From: Lithospermum erythrorhizon
Taxonomy: Eukaryota; Streptophyta; Magnoliopsida; Boraginales; Boraginaceae
Direction of reading: 5' to 3'
Assembly: GCA_019722365.1 (NCBI GenBank)
Contig: JADFUC010002159.1
Span: 1-64,000, forward strand
Length of the DNA: 64,000 nt
Shown: one piece after another, positions 1 through 12,219 of the stretch
Layout: each line of letters opens with the position of its first letter
Position numbering within the stretch: position 1 is the stretch's first letter
Program-made: the position numbers and the translations under genes
The notes under the pieces: model-generated
Told to the model about the DNA's origin: nothing
Database searches by the model: none
Seen by the model: only the letters and a program-made list of their open reading frames with translations

Positions 1-808
1 CTCAGTTTCGGTTGCGTAGATTTAGTCCATTCCTGGCGGGTAGGCCAGTTGAGTATATACCCGTTACAGAGGATGGTATACTGGTGGGGATATGAGAGAT
101 AGGAGGTTTGATGACTAAAGTTTTAGCCGTTATTGAGTCTCTTGATTTCTTTACGGAATTGTGCTTAACTTTGAAACCTTCTTATATGTATTATGTCGAG
201 ATTTCCCTCACGGAATTATGTTGTATGACCTTTTAGGTAGTCCACGGATATATGTATTTTATTCATATTTGGCTATTATATTATTGATTAGGCTGTTCAG
301 TATGGTAAGTTCGCATACGTATTTAAGTTTAAACAAAACTGCGCGGCTTACACCCCACTTTTTGCATTGGCGGCATTTCATTTGTGCCGGAGTTGATTGA
401 GCCAAGAGAACGTTTGAGAGTTTTGTTCGGTAGGCGGTGGCGTCGGGTGGCAGGATCTCGCGGTCTGATTTTGATGTGTTGTCAACTGTTTTTGATTGTT
501 GTATTTTCCTTTTAGAACTTTAGCAGCCGACTGTCATTTTGTATTACGAGTACAATACTTACTCTCTTTTGTACTTACCGGCATTCTGCATTTTATTTGG
601 GATATATTTGTATATATGTAGGTTGGTTGGTTAGATATCACGATGGATTGTAAGTTTTTTGGCCAACGATTATTTTGGAAATATTATAATGTAATCTTAT
701 TTTTGAAGGAAGCTTAAGTAAGTTTTTAAAGCTGATAGATCCATCGGTTTGGTGATTACGGTGTTGGGTTATAATGACTCATTCAGGCGTGCAAGGCAGA
801 TCCGTTAT
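1..808 (+). mobile_element. Partial long LTR (3' part), same family as the LTRs at 56-61 kb
   Basis: The stretch from about 360 to 808 aligns by eye with 58320-58547 plus 60971-61204, and in reverse with 58548-58920. Shared landmarks are a TTTGATGTGTTGTCAA-type block near 470, GTTTTTGATTGTTGTA near 490, TTTGGGATAT near 597 and GTGATTACGGTGTT near 752. The end near 808 corresponds to the degraded GGTCGTTACA terminus seen in sister copies. The 5' part of this LTR lies outside the window. No primer-binding site follows, so it is a solo LTR, a 3' LTR or a fragment. Family membership is seen in the sequence; assignment to Ty3/gypsy is inferred. Confidence 0.7.
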
Positions 809-944
809 CTATTTTCTTTGAGATTCATATCATATATCTTCTTTGAATGTGTATTATTGATTTTATTTTCATGATATATATTACTTGAGTATGTGATATA
901 TAACATGTTAAATAATAACAAATAATAGTAATCCTTACTAAAAT

Positions 945-1068
945 TTAACCACGGGGTCTAATGTTGAGACTATGTCATCGTATGCATAAGCTGGAATCTG
1001 ATATTTATAAATTTAACACGAGGTCTAATGTTGAGACTATGTCATCATGTACATAAACTAGGCTGGTA
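945..1068. repeat. Two tandem copies of a ~65-bp unit
   Basis: A block containing GTCTAATGTTGAGACTATGT occurs near 956 and again near 1023, with similar flanks (ATTTAACCACG and ATTTAACACG before it, ATAAGCT and ATAAACT after it). It lies in otherwise AT-rich, gene-free DNA between the LTR fragment at the window start and the presumed interior of the copia-type element that ends at 4692. Confidence 0.75.
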
Positions 1069-1069
1069 T

Positions 1070-3769
1070 TTGTGTATTCTTCCATCCTACTATAAATTAC
1101 AATTTATAGTATGTATAGTATCATTTATGGAGTATAAATAGTGAAATTAAATATCATGACAGATATATTCAAGTGGCTCATAGGAGAAAACAATCGATGC
1201 TAGAACATTAATTATATCAAAAATATTATGTGATAATTGTTGATACATTGTTGGAGTCTAATGCAAGAGAAATGATGTTATGAATAAACAATACTCCATA
1301 GATGACTTGAGGTCTCAGTGGAATCACGCGGTCTGGTATATAGCTCTCTAGTGATTCGTCGAGTAAAGAAGCATTAATTCTATTAAAGACATATAGTCAT
1401 AAATGAATCAAACATTTGGTTTTGACCAAATTGAATGTATTTATTAATTGACTATCTTGTATCTATTTCAAATTTTTCTTATTACTTAGCGTGTTGCGAC
1501 ATGTGTGTTTAAGTGAGTGATTCAAAGAATGTTCCTAAGTAATGATTGGTGATGATGCATAGTTGACATTGTTATTAGAAGTTCACATCTCAAACGAGAA
1601 CAAGAAGGAAAATAATTATATTATCAGTGTCCAAGTTGCAAACTTGAGATAGAGTATAATGGCGTTAGAATCTTCATCTTGATATTTTGATTGAAATCAA
1701 AAGGGGTCAAGAGTGAAGATGAACCTTGAGTTTTTCAAGGTTAATTGGGAGCGCCTTACATAAATATTTTACATGTTTGAGTACTAAAGAATCTTCATAC
1801 AACCTTGAAGGTATAGTCTTTGGTCAGTTCTTGTATATTTATGAGATCAATTTACATATATAAACATGTTATATTAGTCACCCAGAAATATAAGCTTAAA
1901 TGACATTTAACTTGTTAGTATAATGAGTCATGAAGCTTGAGGTGAATAAAATTTGTGATAGATTAAATTCTGAAACATATTCTCTTATTCCACAGAGGCA
2001 ACTCTCTATTGAGGTCCGTTCCACAATTAAGGACCTCAAGTGATTAATAATTAGTTTGAACTACATTACGTAGTAATTTGACTATTCATGTAAGTTACCG
2101 ATATTTACGTGTTAGGATGTGTGGTATACATGCGACACGACAACACAATTCCGTAATATGGTGTGGAGTTTTACTAAAGGTATTTATGTGGTCTGGGAAT
2201 ACGCTTTGTAGTAACTTTAAGAGAATAGAGGTAAATATAGTTCTATGGAATGGATCATTTATTGTCTTCGCATTAGGCGAATGTGAGAATATAATGTCAT
2301 GGATAGTTGTCCCATGTGGAACATTAAGCCAAGTAACTTCATTAATAGGGGTTGGAGTCTAGTATACTCGGGAGGGTAAACTAAAGCTTGAACTCAATAT
2401 TATAACATTAGCAGTCAACTTGTATTGGTGACGATGTTATTAAAGAATATGCATTTAAAAAGGATAGATGTTTATACGCCTTTAGATTTGTGTTGTAAAC
2501 CTGCCAATAGCCGAAGTGGCTAAACGCCATAAAACTTCAGAGATAATCACTAGAAATACCAAAATGAGGTTTTGTCCTTGTTACACTTAACTAGTGGGTA
2601 TTTGAGGAAAGTAGGCTGAGATGGTAATGTTCACAGTTTCAAAGCAAAGCTTGTGGCAAAAGGCTTAAAACCCATTTTTGCGCATATTCAATGACCCTAT
2701 GCAGGATAAACTTAGTCATGGTTAGTTCCATAGTTTGAGACCCGGCGGATGGATGTAAAGTCTACTTGCAAGTAGTATTCTGGGTTATGATATGATTGTG
2801 ATCATTACCTTCGAACTTTCACGTGTCTTAAAGACTTAGAGTTTGTCTGACTTAAAAGATTCCATGTGTGGACTTGAGCAACCATCTCGGAGTTGATATA
2901 TTCTTCTGTGATTAAATTAAGGTTTGATTTCACGAAATTGAAGAAGAAACTGAACGATGCAAGGTTTAGTGGGAGCAATTTCATTTACTTTCTAAAATAA
3001 GTTGAGTAATTGATTGAACAAAGTAATTCTTTTCTGATATAATTGTGGCTATTTATATGAATGCATAATTCATTAGGTATAGTCATTTATTATTTCACAG
3101 TTGGTCAAAATAATAAATCACCGAGCAAATCTATAGTTTCTAGAGGCAGCACATGGCGTTGGCAACTCTTGAGAATCTAGAAACATGAGATAGCCCATTT
3201 CCACTACAATTAATCTTGCGATGGTTTTGGGGCAACTAACATTTTGATGACGGTATAGTGATTGATTTATGATCCCGGTTTTATTAGATCATATGAGAGC
3301 TTGTAAATCGATCAATCTTATGGGCTATCGGTTTGCATAAAGCGAGGAGGTTGGATTAACTACAAAATCATAGAAGATATATATATATCCGTGTCTGTGT
3401 TTGCTTAGAATTTTAAGTTTGCCATTCTTCCAGACATGCGTATATAACTCTCATGTTATAGCAGAGATGTGTGCTTTGACTATGTCAAGCGTGCGCGCTT
3501 AAGTGGGGTTATAACGGCATATGTTGGGTAATGCGGTGAATAGGAGTAGGTGTTGATATATTATAAGGGAATTATTCATCCTTGATATACAAGGTAGATC
3601 TCAGGCCTCTCAATGAGTTTGGGACCGATTGGTTTATGGGACGCCATAGTACCTGAGTCAATTCAGCTCGAGATCGCGGGTGTTTCATGACACACTTCTT
3701 ATGGTTAGTCTGTGACTAGAGATCGAGGATAAATGAATTGTAAAGTAATCGTCCAAGAGCAAGTGGGAG
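1070..3769 (+). other. Probable decayed interior of a copia-type element
   Basis: No conserved reading frame is visible; frames are short and closed by many stops. The assignment to a retrotransposon interior rests on what follows it: a purine-rich tract ending in GTGGGAG immediately before the LTR at 3770, as expected for a plus-strand polypurine tract. I could not find integrase, reverse transcriptase or RNase H motifs here, so the interior may be non-coding, very old or chimeric. No matching 5' LTR was found upstream. Confidence 0.4.
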
Positions 3770-4692
3770 TGTTGGAAATCAGAGTATTTTGATTTCTATA
3801 ATTATGCGTTGTGAAATATTTATTTACTAATTTTAGTTAAATGAGATTCTCAAACTAAGTGTTGATAAATAGTAATTATAAATTACTAAAATGGAACTCA
3901 CGATAATATCAGGGGTTATACCAGACTGCTAGATCCCCATCCATAATCGATATAATAATCATACTGGTCAATTATATTATTATACGACTAATATTATCTG
4001 AGCCCAGAAGGTCACACACATATAATGACGTTGAGTCATATTTCATGTATGGAATTAAATCGTGATTGTCAAATTGGGAGTTGATTAAAATCAACGAGAT
4101 ACCCAATCGAGAGTTTTACATTGATAATGTAAAATACAAATTGGACAAAATCGAATCAATTAACTTGCTAGTTCAATTGACGGTTTAACAAGAGAAGCTC
4201 ATTAGTAACTTGTTAGTTACTCACTCGTTAGCATTCAGTTTGTTAACGGTCTTAACGAGTTGGCTCGTTGGTTAACGAGTCGAGCCATTCGGGTTAAAAG
4301 GGAAGGGGCCTATATAAGTTAAGTTAGAAAGATGAAACCTAATCATCTTTCTCCCTACTTCGCATAGCCTCCCATACACTTCTCCATAGCAGATTGAATC
4401 AAGCTTTTGACTTGATTTGCTCTCTCCCAATTGCTCGTAAGATTCTATGAAGTCTAATCGCGAGATTGACAGCTCTTGGTGTGGACTAGCCAGGAGACAT
4501 TGTCTTTTCGATACTCGTTGCTAAAAATTCAAAGGAGGCTTCATGAAATTTTTAAGTTGGTATTTTTAGTGATGTAATTACTTTCGTTTTATGTATAATA
4601 TATATGTATTTTCTTGTAATTTATTTATATTTATTGATCTTTGATTGCGTTTGTTTATTTTATTATGAACAAGTTGCATAATTTTTCCAACA
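3770..4692 (+). mobile_element. Ty1/copia-type 3' LTR (923 bp)
   Basis: The segment begins TGTTGGAAATC right after the purine tract AGCAAGTGGGAG and ends TTTTTCCAACA, giving the terminal inverted pair TGTTGG/CCAACA typical of copia LTRs. A TATA box (TATATAAG) lies at 4311-4318, followed by a pyrimidine-rich leader. No primer-binding site follows the right edge, so it is a 3' LTR or a solo LTR; the polypurine tract on its left supports a 3' LTR. Confidence 0.85.
4311..4318 (+). promoter_or_regulatory. TATA box of the copia-type LTR
   Basis: TATATAAG lies about 540 bp into the LTR, at the usual place upstream of the R region. Whether this LTR is still transcribed cannot be judged from sequence. 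Confidence 0.55.
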
Positions 4693-7600
4693 CTTTGATG
4701 TTTATGTGATGCAATTTATGCTTTTAATCCCTTCCTCTTATCATATGTTATCATAAAAATCAAACTCTTATTTTTTTTTATGATTATGTAAGTATTTGGG
4801 AATCTTGGCATTAGTATCAACATTAATGGACTTGTATTTGATAATTTGATGTGCTCCTCACTTGAAAATCGTTCCTTGATTCTTGTTTTGATTCTATGAA
4901 CCTTGAATTGGAGTCTAGTTGTGTTCTAGATTGTAGAAACACCTCCTTTAGATTTGAATTTTCGGTTCGTCAAAACTTGACAGATTGCATTTCAACCGCC
5001 ATAACTTTTTGCATCATGATCGGTTTTGGGATTTCTTTATATGCCAGAGAATCTTACTGAGAGACGGTCATTTTGATAAGTATGAGGTCTTCCAGTTCAT
5101 TATGGAAGTCAAGATATAGGCCTTTAAAGTCACAATTTTTTTGTAACTTGCTATACCCCTCCCTTCTTTCCCGATGCTTTTCTTCTTTTGCAATCGAGTC
5201 TCAATGATGGAGTTTTGGTGTGAGTTGGGTGACGTAACCCATCCTATGAGATGCTCGGTTTTCTTTGTTTCAAGCTCACCAGATTTCGCGAAGCGCTGGC
5301 ACGCGCCTTTATCATCATATACTGACATGCCATTGCATTTGGTCATATCTCCCATAGGTTAGGTAGCATATACCATTATACTTAGATACCTTGGTCTTAG
5401 CAACCATGAGTTCTAGTGGTATTAGTGGACACTGGAATGTTTCATTACTTTCTTTTGACCACTTGCTCTTGGAATTGCTTTCTTTTGGTTTTCTGTCATA
5501 GTCTTAGCAAACTCCTCTATTTGAGGGACGTCAATAAGTAAGCAAACCTTTCCCCGCTTACTTTCCAACGCCTTTTGGTGTTTGTTTCGACTCGTTGTCT
5601 CTTTTTCTTGATTTGATTTAGATAGTACGAGTAACTCATGAAATGGAGATGATCGCTCTCCTCCTTCATACTTTGTCAGCGATGTCATACTTCCTCGAAA
5701 TAGACACGCTTAATTTCTTTTGAACAACGAGTATTTCAAAGGTTCATTCCCATCTATCTTGAATTGTAGGTCAGATTACATCGCGCCATATGACTTGCAT
5801 TTTACTCGTGCTTTTGTGCTTTGCCTTTTTCGAGCAAACATCTCGGGGTTCGCTTGCCTAATGCTTACTACTTCAGATCGTTATCGACCATCTTCTGCTA
5901 ATTACAATGGCCTTTTCCTTTCTTCCTTCCCCTTCTTATGAGTCCAATACTTACATATAACCTCTTCAGGTATGTTGGGTTATTGATTTCCAACAAGGGC
6001 GAAGACATCATGTTTGAGCAGGGTATCATTTCCTCAGTTTGCACTTGATACTTAGTCCCCAAGCATTTTCGATCCTCATTTTGCTTGGGTATCTTGCTTG
6101 TCGGTATAGAGGACCTTCATTTTCGATCCTCAATATTCATATCAAGGAATCGCACGGATATATAAACGGTACTTATCCTTCAGTGTTATACATCGCATTC
6201 ATCATGCACTCTCACATGTCTGCACGCCTGCAGACTTTATCACCAAGATTGCTTTTGATTTTATCTTTTACCCTTCATGTCTTCAGGCTTTTCCTTATTT
6301 ATTTTCATTTGTCTCAAGCATCATGACCACTAACTTGACCTTAGTCTCTGATCCAAGGGTTTTTGTTGCCCCTTTGTATCTCGGGTTCGAGTTGCAATCT
6401 AGAAACCTTAGTAGCGCGGGCTTTATCTCCGAGAAGTAGCCGAATTGTGTTTTAGTGCCTAAGTCCGAGGGTTACTTATTGGTGTAGGTCAGCTAAGAAT
6501 GCTTCACAGAATCGATCACCTGGAGCCATGGTTTCCAAATAACTCGTCTCTCGGTATTTGTTAGCCTCATTTGCTAATTTGGTAGGCTGTACATTCCTAT
6601 GGCTCTTCAAGCTCGGGGCTGATATTGCCTCGACTACATTTGGGAGGCTCGGTGGTCAAGATGCCCTTGTCCGCTTGCAGGCGACGGGATAACTCCGACA
6701 TTTTCTTGACTGCCTTAGCAGCCTTGAAGAGCCTGCACAATCCATGTCCTACTTAGAGGCTTTGGACATGAGATATGTTCTTAATTGCTTAACAACTTAG
6801 TTATCGTGGATAGTCTTGTCCGGCTTTAGAGGCATATCGAGATAGGTGGATATGCTCCCCATCGGCCTTGAAGCAGTTAGTAGTCGTGAAGGTCTCATTC
6901 ATATGGATATTCATACGTTGAATATCTGGGGAGGTCTCGAGAGTTCAGATGTTTCTCAAAGAAGGATCTCAAATTCTGGGCGAGAGGACGTTAAGCTTTC
7001 TTCTTGAACCTCGCACAACTCTATAGGAATCTTTGATGCATCACCCGTGTTTGATAATCATTAAACTATCGGGACCTCACTCCTCTAGGTTTTAGAGATA
7101 AAGGTTGGAATAGCGCGGAGCTTTGCTTTGTCTCTCAGAGGGCTGCATCGCTCTTTCACCTCATCCGTTACTCTAAACACTGCATTAATTTCTTCATCTA
7201 CTTAGTCCGGCTGCCAGCAATCCGATGTAGCAGGGGTTGAAGCAATGTTGCTTTTTGTCCCCTCGCCTCTTCATCATCACTTGCATCCCCAGGTTCAAGA
7301 TTTTTGGCTGACGTGTTCTTTGAACCTAACTGAAGTTGCAATCTAGGAGCTTTAGCAGATAAAAACTTTTTTTATTGCACTTCACTCGTGAGACTCAAAG
7401 AAGATAGTACCGAGGGTTATATGTCATGTAGACTCGCAAGGCGTTAGTGCCGGATCGCCGGTGACATCGTCACCGCTTGCTTCATTTTTCAAGCGGGACA
7501 TGTTTTATGGAGATTTTATCTATGGGTCGTGACAACCTGTCAGCATATCCATGATAAGGTATTAATTTAGGTCTTCTAATCACGCATTCTTCCTGTAGTT

Positions 7601-7914
7601 GATTGATGGCCAGTTACAAGCCTTTCTATACTTCGAGCTAAGGTATGTCTAGTTTAATAGGTACCTTCATCACTAGTGCTTTCATGACTTGGCTCATGCT
7701 TAGCCCGATTTACTGCCTTCGCTTCGGGTGCAGCGAGCGTGGCACTTTGCATTGGTCCCTTTCGCTTAGGCCTTGCAGGACAAAATGAATGTTGTTTTAG
7801 GTTATGGTTGTACTTGAAACGATCAAGTCAATACATACCTCCTGTGGAATATTCCTCGGGAACTGCCCAAAAGTAGTTCAAGGGGTTTGACATTTTAACA
7901 TCATACGGGCGAGG

Positions 7915-8215
7915 GTCATGGCTTTAGACTCTGCTCAAGAGCTTAGATGATTCGCCCCTCTCATCCGAGAGGTAAACAATTTTATACTCAATGCTCAAGA
8001 TAAGATAGTTTGGCTCGCATGGGCGAGGTCGAGGAAGTTTATCCCCATTCTTAGGAGGCGGTTGATGATTCGCTCTCTCATCCAGCGGTGAATGCTTATA
8101 CTACATTCGAGAGCGGGTCATAGTTTAACTCGCACTCAAGAAACGAGGGGCGCTTTATCCTCGTGCTCAGAGGTCGGGCGTGGTAGTTTATCCCTCACGC
8201 CATGAAGTCTCGTTT
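7915..8215. repeat. Irregular tandem repeat block
   Basis: Variants of GATGATTCGCTCTCTCATCC (near 7946 and 8062) and of TAGTTTAACTCGC/TAGTTTATCCC (near 8007, 8110 and 8180) recur with spacings of about 70-110 bp. Tandem repeats of this type occur near the ends of some large plant Ty3/gypsy lineages, which fits the decayed element around it but does not prove it. Confidence 0.45.
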
Positions 8216-8849
8216 TAAACATGTTTTGCGGGGCGTCTGAACCCCCGGTATTTAGACTACGCATGAGCCTTACCTCGTTTCAGTCCCTGTGGTTTACGCC
8301 AGTTTGAAGTCTCAACCCATCAATTGCTCTCATGAAGATAGGATGTCATTGACTTTACGATTTAGGGCATCATTCTTCGAGACGGACAATCATTCCACAA
8401 TGTCCGCCATGAATGTGTACTTTTGTAGGTCGACGCTTTCATGCCACTCGGTGAACTCCATCTAGATACCGGGCTGTCAAGGCCGCCTCGAAAGTACTCC
8501 CATATCGCTTTGCCTGCGAACACAGCGCTGGATTTAGAGTAACTCCTATATTTCTTCTGTAGAATACTCACGCCAGAGCGATTATCCTCGAAGTTCATGC
8601 ACCAGCCTCCCCGCTTTTGTCCTTTCCTTACTACCGAGCATGCACATAAAAAGTGGATAATAGCCTCTTTTATTTCCTGTGGTTAAGGGGCTCTGTGCTC
8701 GCTCGCTGTAGTTCTATCTCGGTATGCCTTCGTCCCATTCTTCTATGTTAAGATATAAGGCAAAGCTCTCTTCTTCCTCTAGGTGTTCTTTGATGGGTCT
8801 AAAAGTTGGCCTTCTATCGAAAACAAATCCCCTTTGACTTGGGTTGTGG

Positions 8850-8955
8850 CTTTTCAACTTTTTCCCCCAATCTTAGGAAGACTGACTGTTTCTTGGTTTT
8901 CTTCTTGGGGTTAAGTTTCCCCTAGTCTGAGGAAGACTGAGCATCAAGCTCACAC
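8850..8955. repeat. Two-copy direct repeat (AGGAAGACTGA core)
   Basis: The segments near 8862-8890 (TTTTTCCCCCAATCTTAGGAAGACTGA) and 8905-8942 (a similar run ending CTGAGGAAGACTGA) repeat, separated by TTTCTTGGTTTTCTTCTTGG. It lies inside the decayed element; no further function can be read from it. Confidence 0.6.
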
Positions 8956-11906
8956 GATCGATTCATGGGGACTTCTTCATCAACTCGACATGGGCGATTA
9001 CACCCTTTTGACTTCAAGCTAATGAAGGGGAGTTTTGGGATGCCAGACTCCCAACCCCGCTGCCGTCTTCGATTTACCACCTTTTTGCCTTATCATTATT
9101 TGGGTATCGTTCAACCCATGCACTTTGTCCATTGAAGTGACTCTGCACGGGATAATTGCTTTATCCCACGACTTTGTCTTCGGCGATCAGATCTCGCCTT
9201 CAAGCAGGAAGGTCATAAGCTTTTGGATTCATAGTACCATATTTTGTCTTGGGCAATTCTTGAGATGTCACAAAGCCTTTAAGGGATTACACTGGCACCT
9301 TTTCTAGTTGGAAGTAGCATGGGAGCGCCAAGCCTTTAAATGCTTCAACTATATCCTCCTCTCGCAAGTGGAAGAAATCGCTTGAGGCGTAGGAGGCAAT
9401 TTGTGGCCCCTACCTTTGTATTGGGATTTGCCTTCTTTTATAAGATTTGCACGTAGATCTATCAACTATGAATTGATTTTCGCCGCTTTAACCGCTTTCT
9501 CCACCCAATCTTTGTAATACTCGCCATCGAGGGAGTTTCAAGAGGGACAACGTTATTGTTGCGTATCCAAGGTATTCCTAGTAGACGCTGTATTAGACCT
9601 CAAATCTATCACGCTGGCTACCGTGATACGGCCCCGGGCCTCCCTATCGCTAAAGAAAGCAGTTACTTTTCCGAGCGCTCGCTCTCCTTCTCGTTAAACC
9701 TTAAATCATGACGCTGGAGCGCTTCAGAAGTCTTCGTGGAGATGCCCAACAATTTCAATGTCCGGAGCGGGTATCAATTTGTTTCCCAAAAATTCATCGC
9801 ATATCGACTTCAAAGAAGTCGACAACGCGGTGAGTGATACGTCGTAAGAGACCTTGTCTTCTTTCAAGGTTATTATTCCATTTCAGGCGAGGTCCACTAC
9901 TCGATCTTTGAAGTATCTCTATGATACCTACAAAAGTAGGGTTCCGTGTTTCCGACTCGCCTCGGGTCTTCGACTGGCCAGCTCTATGAGCTTTCGCTTT
10001 TACGCCCGGCCAAACATCTTTGGTGATGTCAATCAAGGAAAGGATATTCTTTCTTGCATTTCCTTGAGTAGGACGCTCTTCCTTCCAGCCAGTCGGGCCT
10101 GTCATGAACTTCTTAGTTCAAGGTGAACTTCGCTGCTTTTGAAGTCAAGCAAAGATGTGCTTCCTTCTTCCTGCTTCGGAAGTTTCCTTCTGCCTTTCTC
10201 GATCGCATTGCCTTCGAAAAGAGGTCATGGAGTTTGTTACAAAGAATGGATTTAGCCCATGTCCTTTGTCATACCGCTTCAAAGGTCTCGGGAAGATTCC
10301 TTGCATGATGTAATTAACCCCAATGCATACCTTGGATGCATTTTGTTATCACCGACGACTCAAGAGTCTATCTTTACGCTTCAAGCTGACTCCATTTGTC
10401 GATGGCCTCAAGCATTAGCTCTTCCTCCCGCTTAGCACCGTTAGCTCTATCATGCCAACCATTCTCTTGGCAATCAAGAAGAAGTTGAGGAATCTCGCTT
10501 TCCAAATGAGTCCAACTATCTACTGAAAGTGGCTCCAAAGTCAAGATACCAAACACATTTTCATGGTCGAACGAATCGGGTTGACCATTTCATTCCTTCC
10601 GTCCCAAAGATTATTGAATCTTTCAACAAAGTGGGCTTGGTATTTTGTTTAGGTTAACATTTCCGTCAGCGTACGGCGTGCCTCCCTGGGCTTCGCGGAA
10701 CTTTTATTGCCCCCAAGATGAATCGTCAAATTTACGCTGTAATCCATCCCATCCGCCGGAATGATGAGCCACCTGTATTCCTCGTAGTCCGTGTGATGAA
10801 CTCCAGGCATTTGTGTGGAGCGACGGAACGCTCCATCTCCCATCTCGGGAGGCCCTGGCGCCCTACTGGGCTTCAAGCAGAAAGCCTCAATGGCCTGCTC
10901 TATGCTCGATCACCATTCCTTCCCGATATCCGAGCGATAGAGTCATCTTGCTATTGCATCTTTTGAAGCATGTTTTCTACCATCCTTGTCAGAGTAGCCA
11001 TTTTTTCTTCCAGGGATGCGATACTATCTATCATTGCCGATGCCAAGATCCGCAGAGCTGAATCTGCTCCAAACTTTGATCGGGCAGACGCTGAAATGGA
11101 CAGATCATGCAGTGTAACCACAACTAGTCGAAGTTCTCCCACGTTGGGTCTTGATCGTCGAAGTCCTTAACTATACGCCGACAAGAAGGATGTAAGCACT
11201 GTACGTAAGCATTAATCGGCCGCCACCATATCACGACTTTCTCCTCTCTAAGCGGCCTTTAAGAATAATGCTAGCCAAGAAAACCTTGTAAAAGGGTCTC
11301 TCGATAGACATCTCATTGGCCAAAGAGGTGAAGAAGAGTAGCCGATACCCCACCGCAAGTGTTGCCACATAATTCTAGGGAAAATTCGCAATGTACAAAA
11401 AGTTTTATCAAATCAAGAGGAACACCGCCCAAACTATTGTAGCCTCTAAACACAAGCAAAGATCTGGAAGTATGTCCCGCTTTGCTTTGCTTGATTTGAA
11501 CTTGATAATAGCCTCGGGCTTGATTTGAGCTTGACTTAAATTGATCTCGAACCGGATACAGTGCTCTGGTCACGAACCTGATACGTGTCTTGGTCTTAAT
11601 GGAAACGGTACTCGAACTGACTCGATACGGTCCTGCCATTGGCCGTATTAGACTCTGACGTTGGTCTCGACTCGATCCTGGCTCACTTTAGACTCATGGA
11701 CTTACTATGTCATTGGCAAGTGGTGGGACTTGATGTCATGGACTTCACCTTGAGTAGGAGTACGCGAGACTAGCTTTAGCCTTTTGTTACTAGCTCTCTA
11801 CAAGCAGATTGATTCAGCTTTTCAAGTTAAAGATTGCTTGCCTCAGCTTATATAAGCCTTAGCAAATATTTGTTGACGACGACCGTTATAAGCGCGGAGA
11901 GTTCCA

Positions 11907-11924
11907 ACCTTTGTTACGATACCA
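11907..11924 (-). other. Degenerate retrotransposon primer-binding site
   Basis: Read on the minus strand, the sequence is TGGTATCGTAACAAAGG, close to the TGGTATCAGAGC start that plant retroelements use to pair with initiator methionine tRNA. It sits directly inside an LTR edge ending TTACA on the minus strand (11930), which is the expected order: LTR end, a base or two, then primer site. Confidence 0.5.
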
Positions 11925-11929
11925 CCAAC

Positions 11930-12219
11930 TGTAATTTAGCTTGGCAAGATGTTTCCCGCCTAGATCTAACTACATAATGAAACATCTCACCTTTGTTCCT
12001 ATATCTAAATTTTTTTATGTTGAATGACACCAAATTTAATGATGTTCATACAACATTGAACAACGAGTTACGTGAGCTGAATCCTATTAGAATAAGAAAC
12101 TGAAAGATTCCTCACTGACGGTTTCAACTCAAGGAATTACTAAGCTCAGGCAAGAACCCTCACTTTAGCTTTTGCCTCCTCAAGGCTGGCCGCCCGGAGG
12201 TATTTTCCAAGACTACGCA
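11930..12219 (-). mobile_element. Truncated 5' LTR of the decayed minus-strand element
   Basis: The plus-strand text starts TGTAATTTAGC at 11930; read on the minus strand this is an LTR ending in TTACA next to the primer-site remnant. The LTR is cut at 12219/12220 by the left end of element X, so X is younger. I did not find a second copy of this LTR in the window. The other part of it may resume after X near 23390, which I could not verify. Confidence 0.5.

Larger units (their letters stand above)
4693..11929 (-). other. Decayed retroelement interior, minus strand, lineage unresolved
   Basis: This 7.2-kb block is less AT-rich than its surroundings and has no intact gene. The reason to read it on the minus strand is the LTR edge and primer-site remnant at 11907-11930. 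Just inside that edge, 11142 back to 10951 encodes a short stretch with heptad-like residues (SLEEKMATLTRMVENMLQKM), as in the coiled-coil start of many plant gag proteins. Further in, near 10740, a short run reading RMGWI is reminiscent of the gag motif with GW in it. I could not identify protease, reverse transcriptase or integrase motifs, so the identification as a Ty3-type element is weak. Confidence 0.4.

Noticed and set aside
9794..10105. 103-codon minus-strand frame considered as a gag or pol domain
   Set aside because: No zinc knuckle, protease DTG or other motif; kept only as part of the decayed retroelement block.
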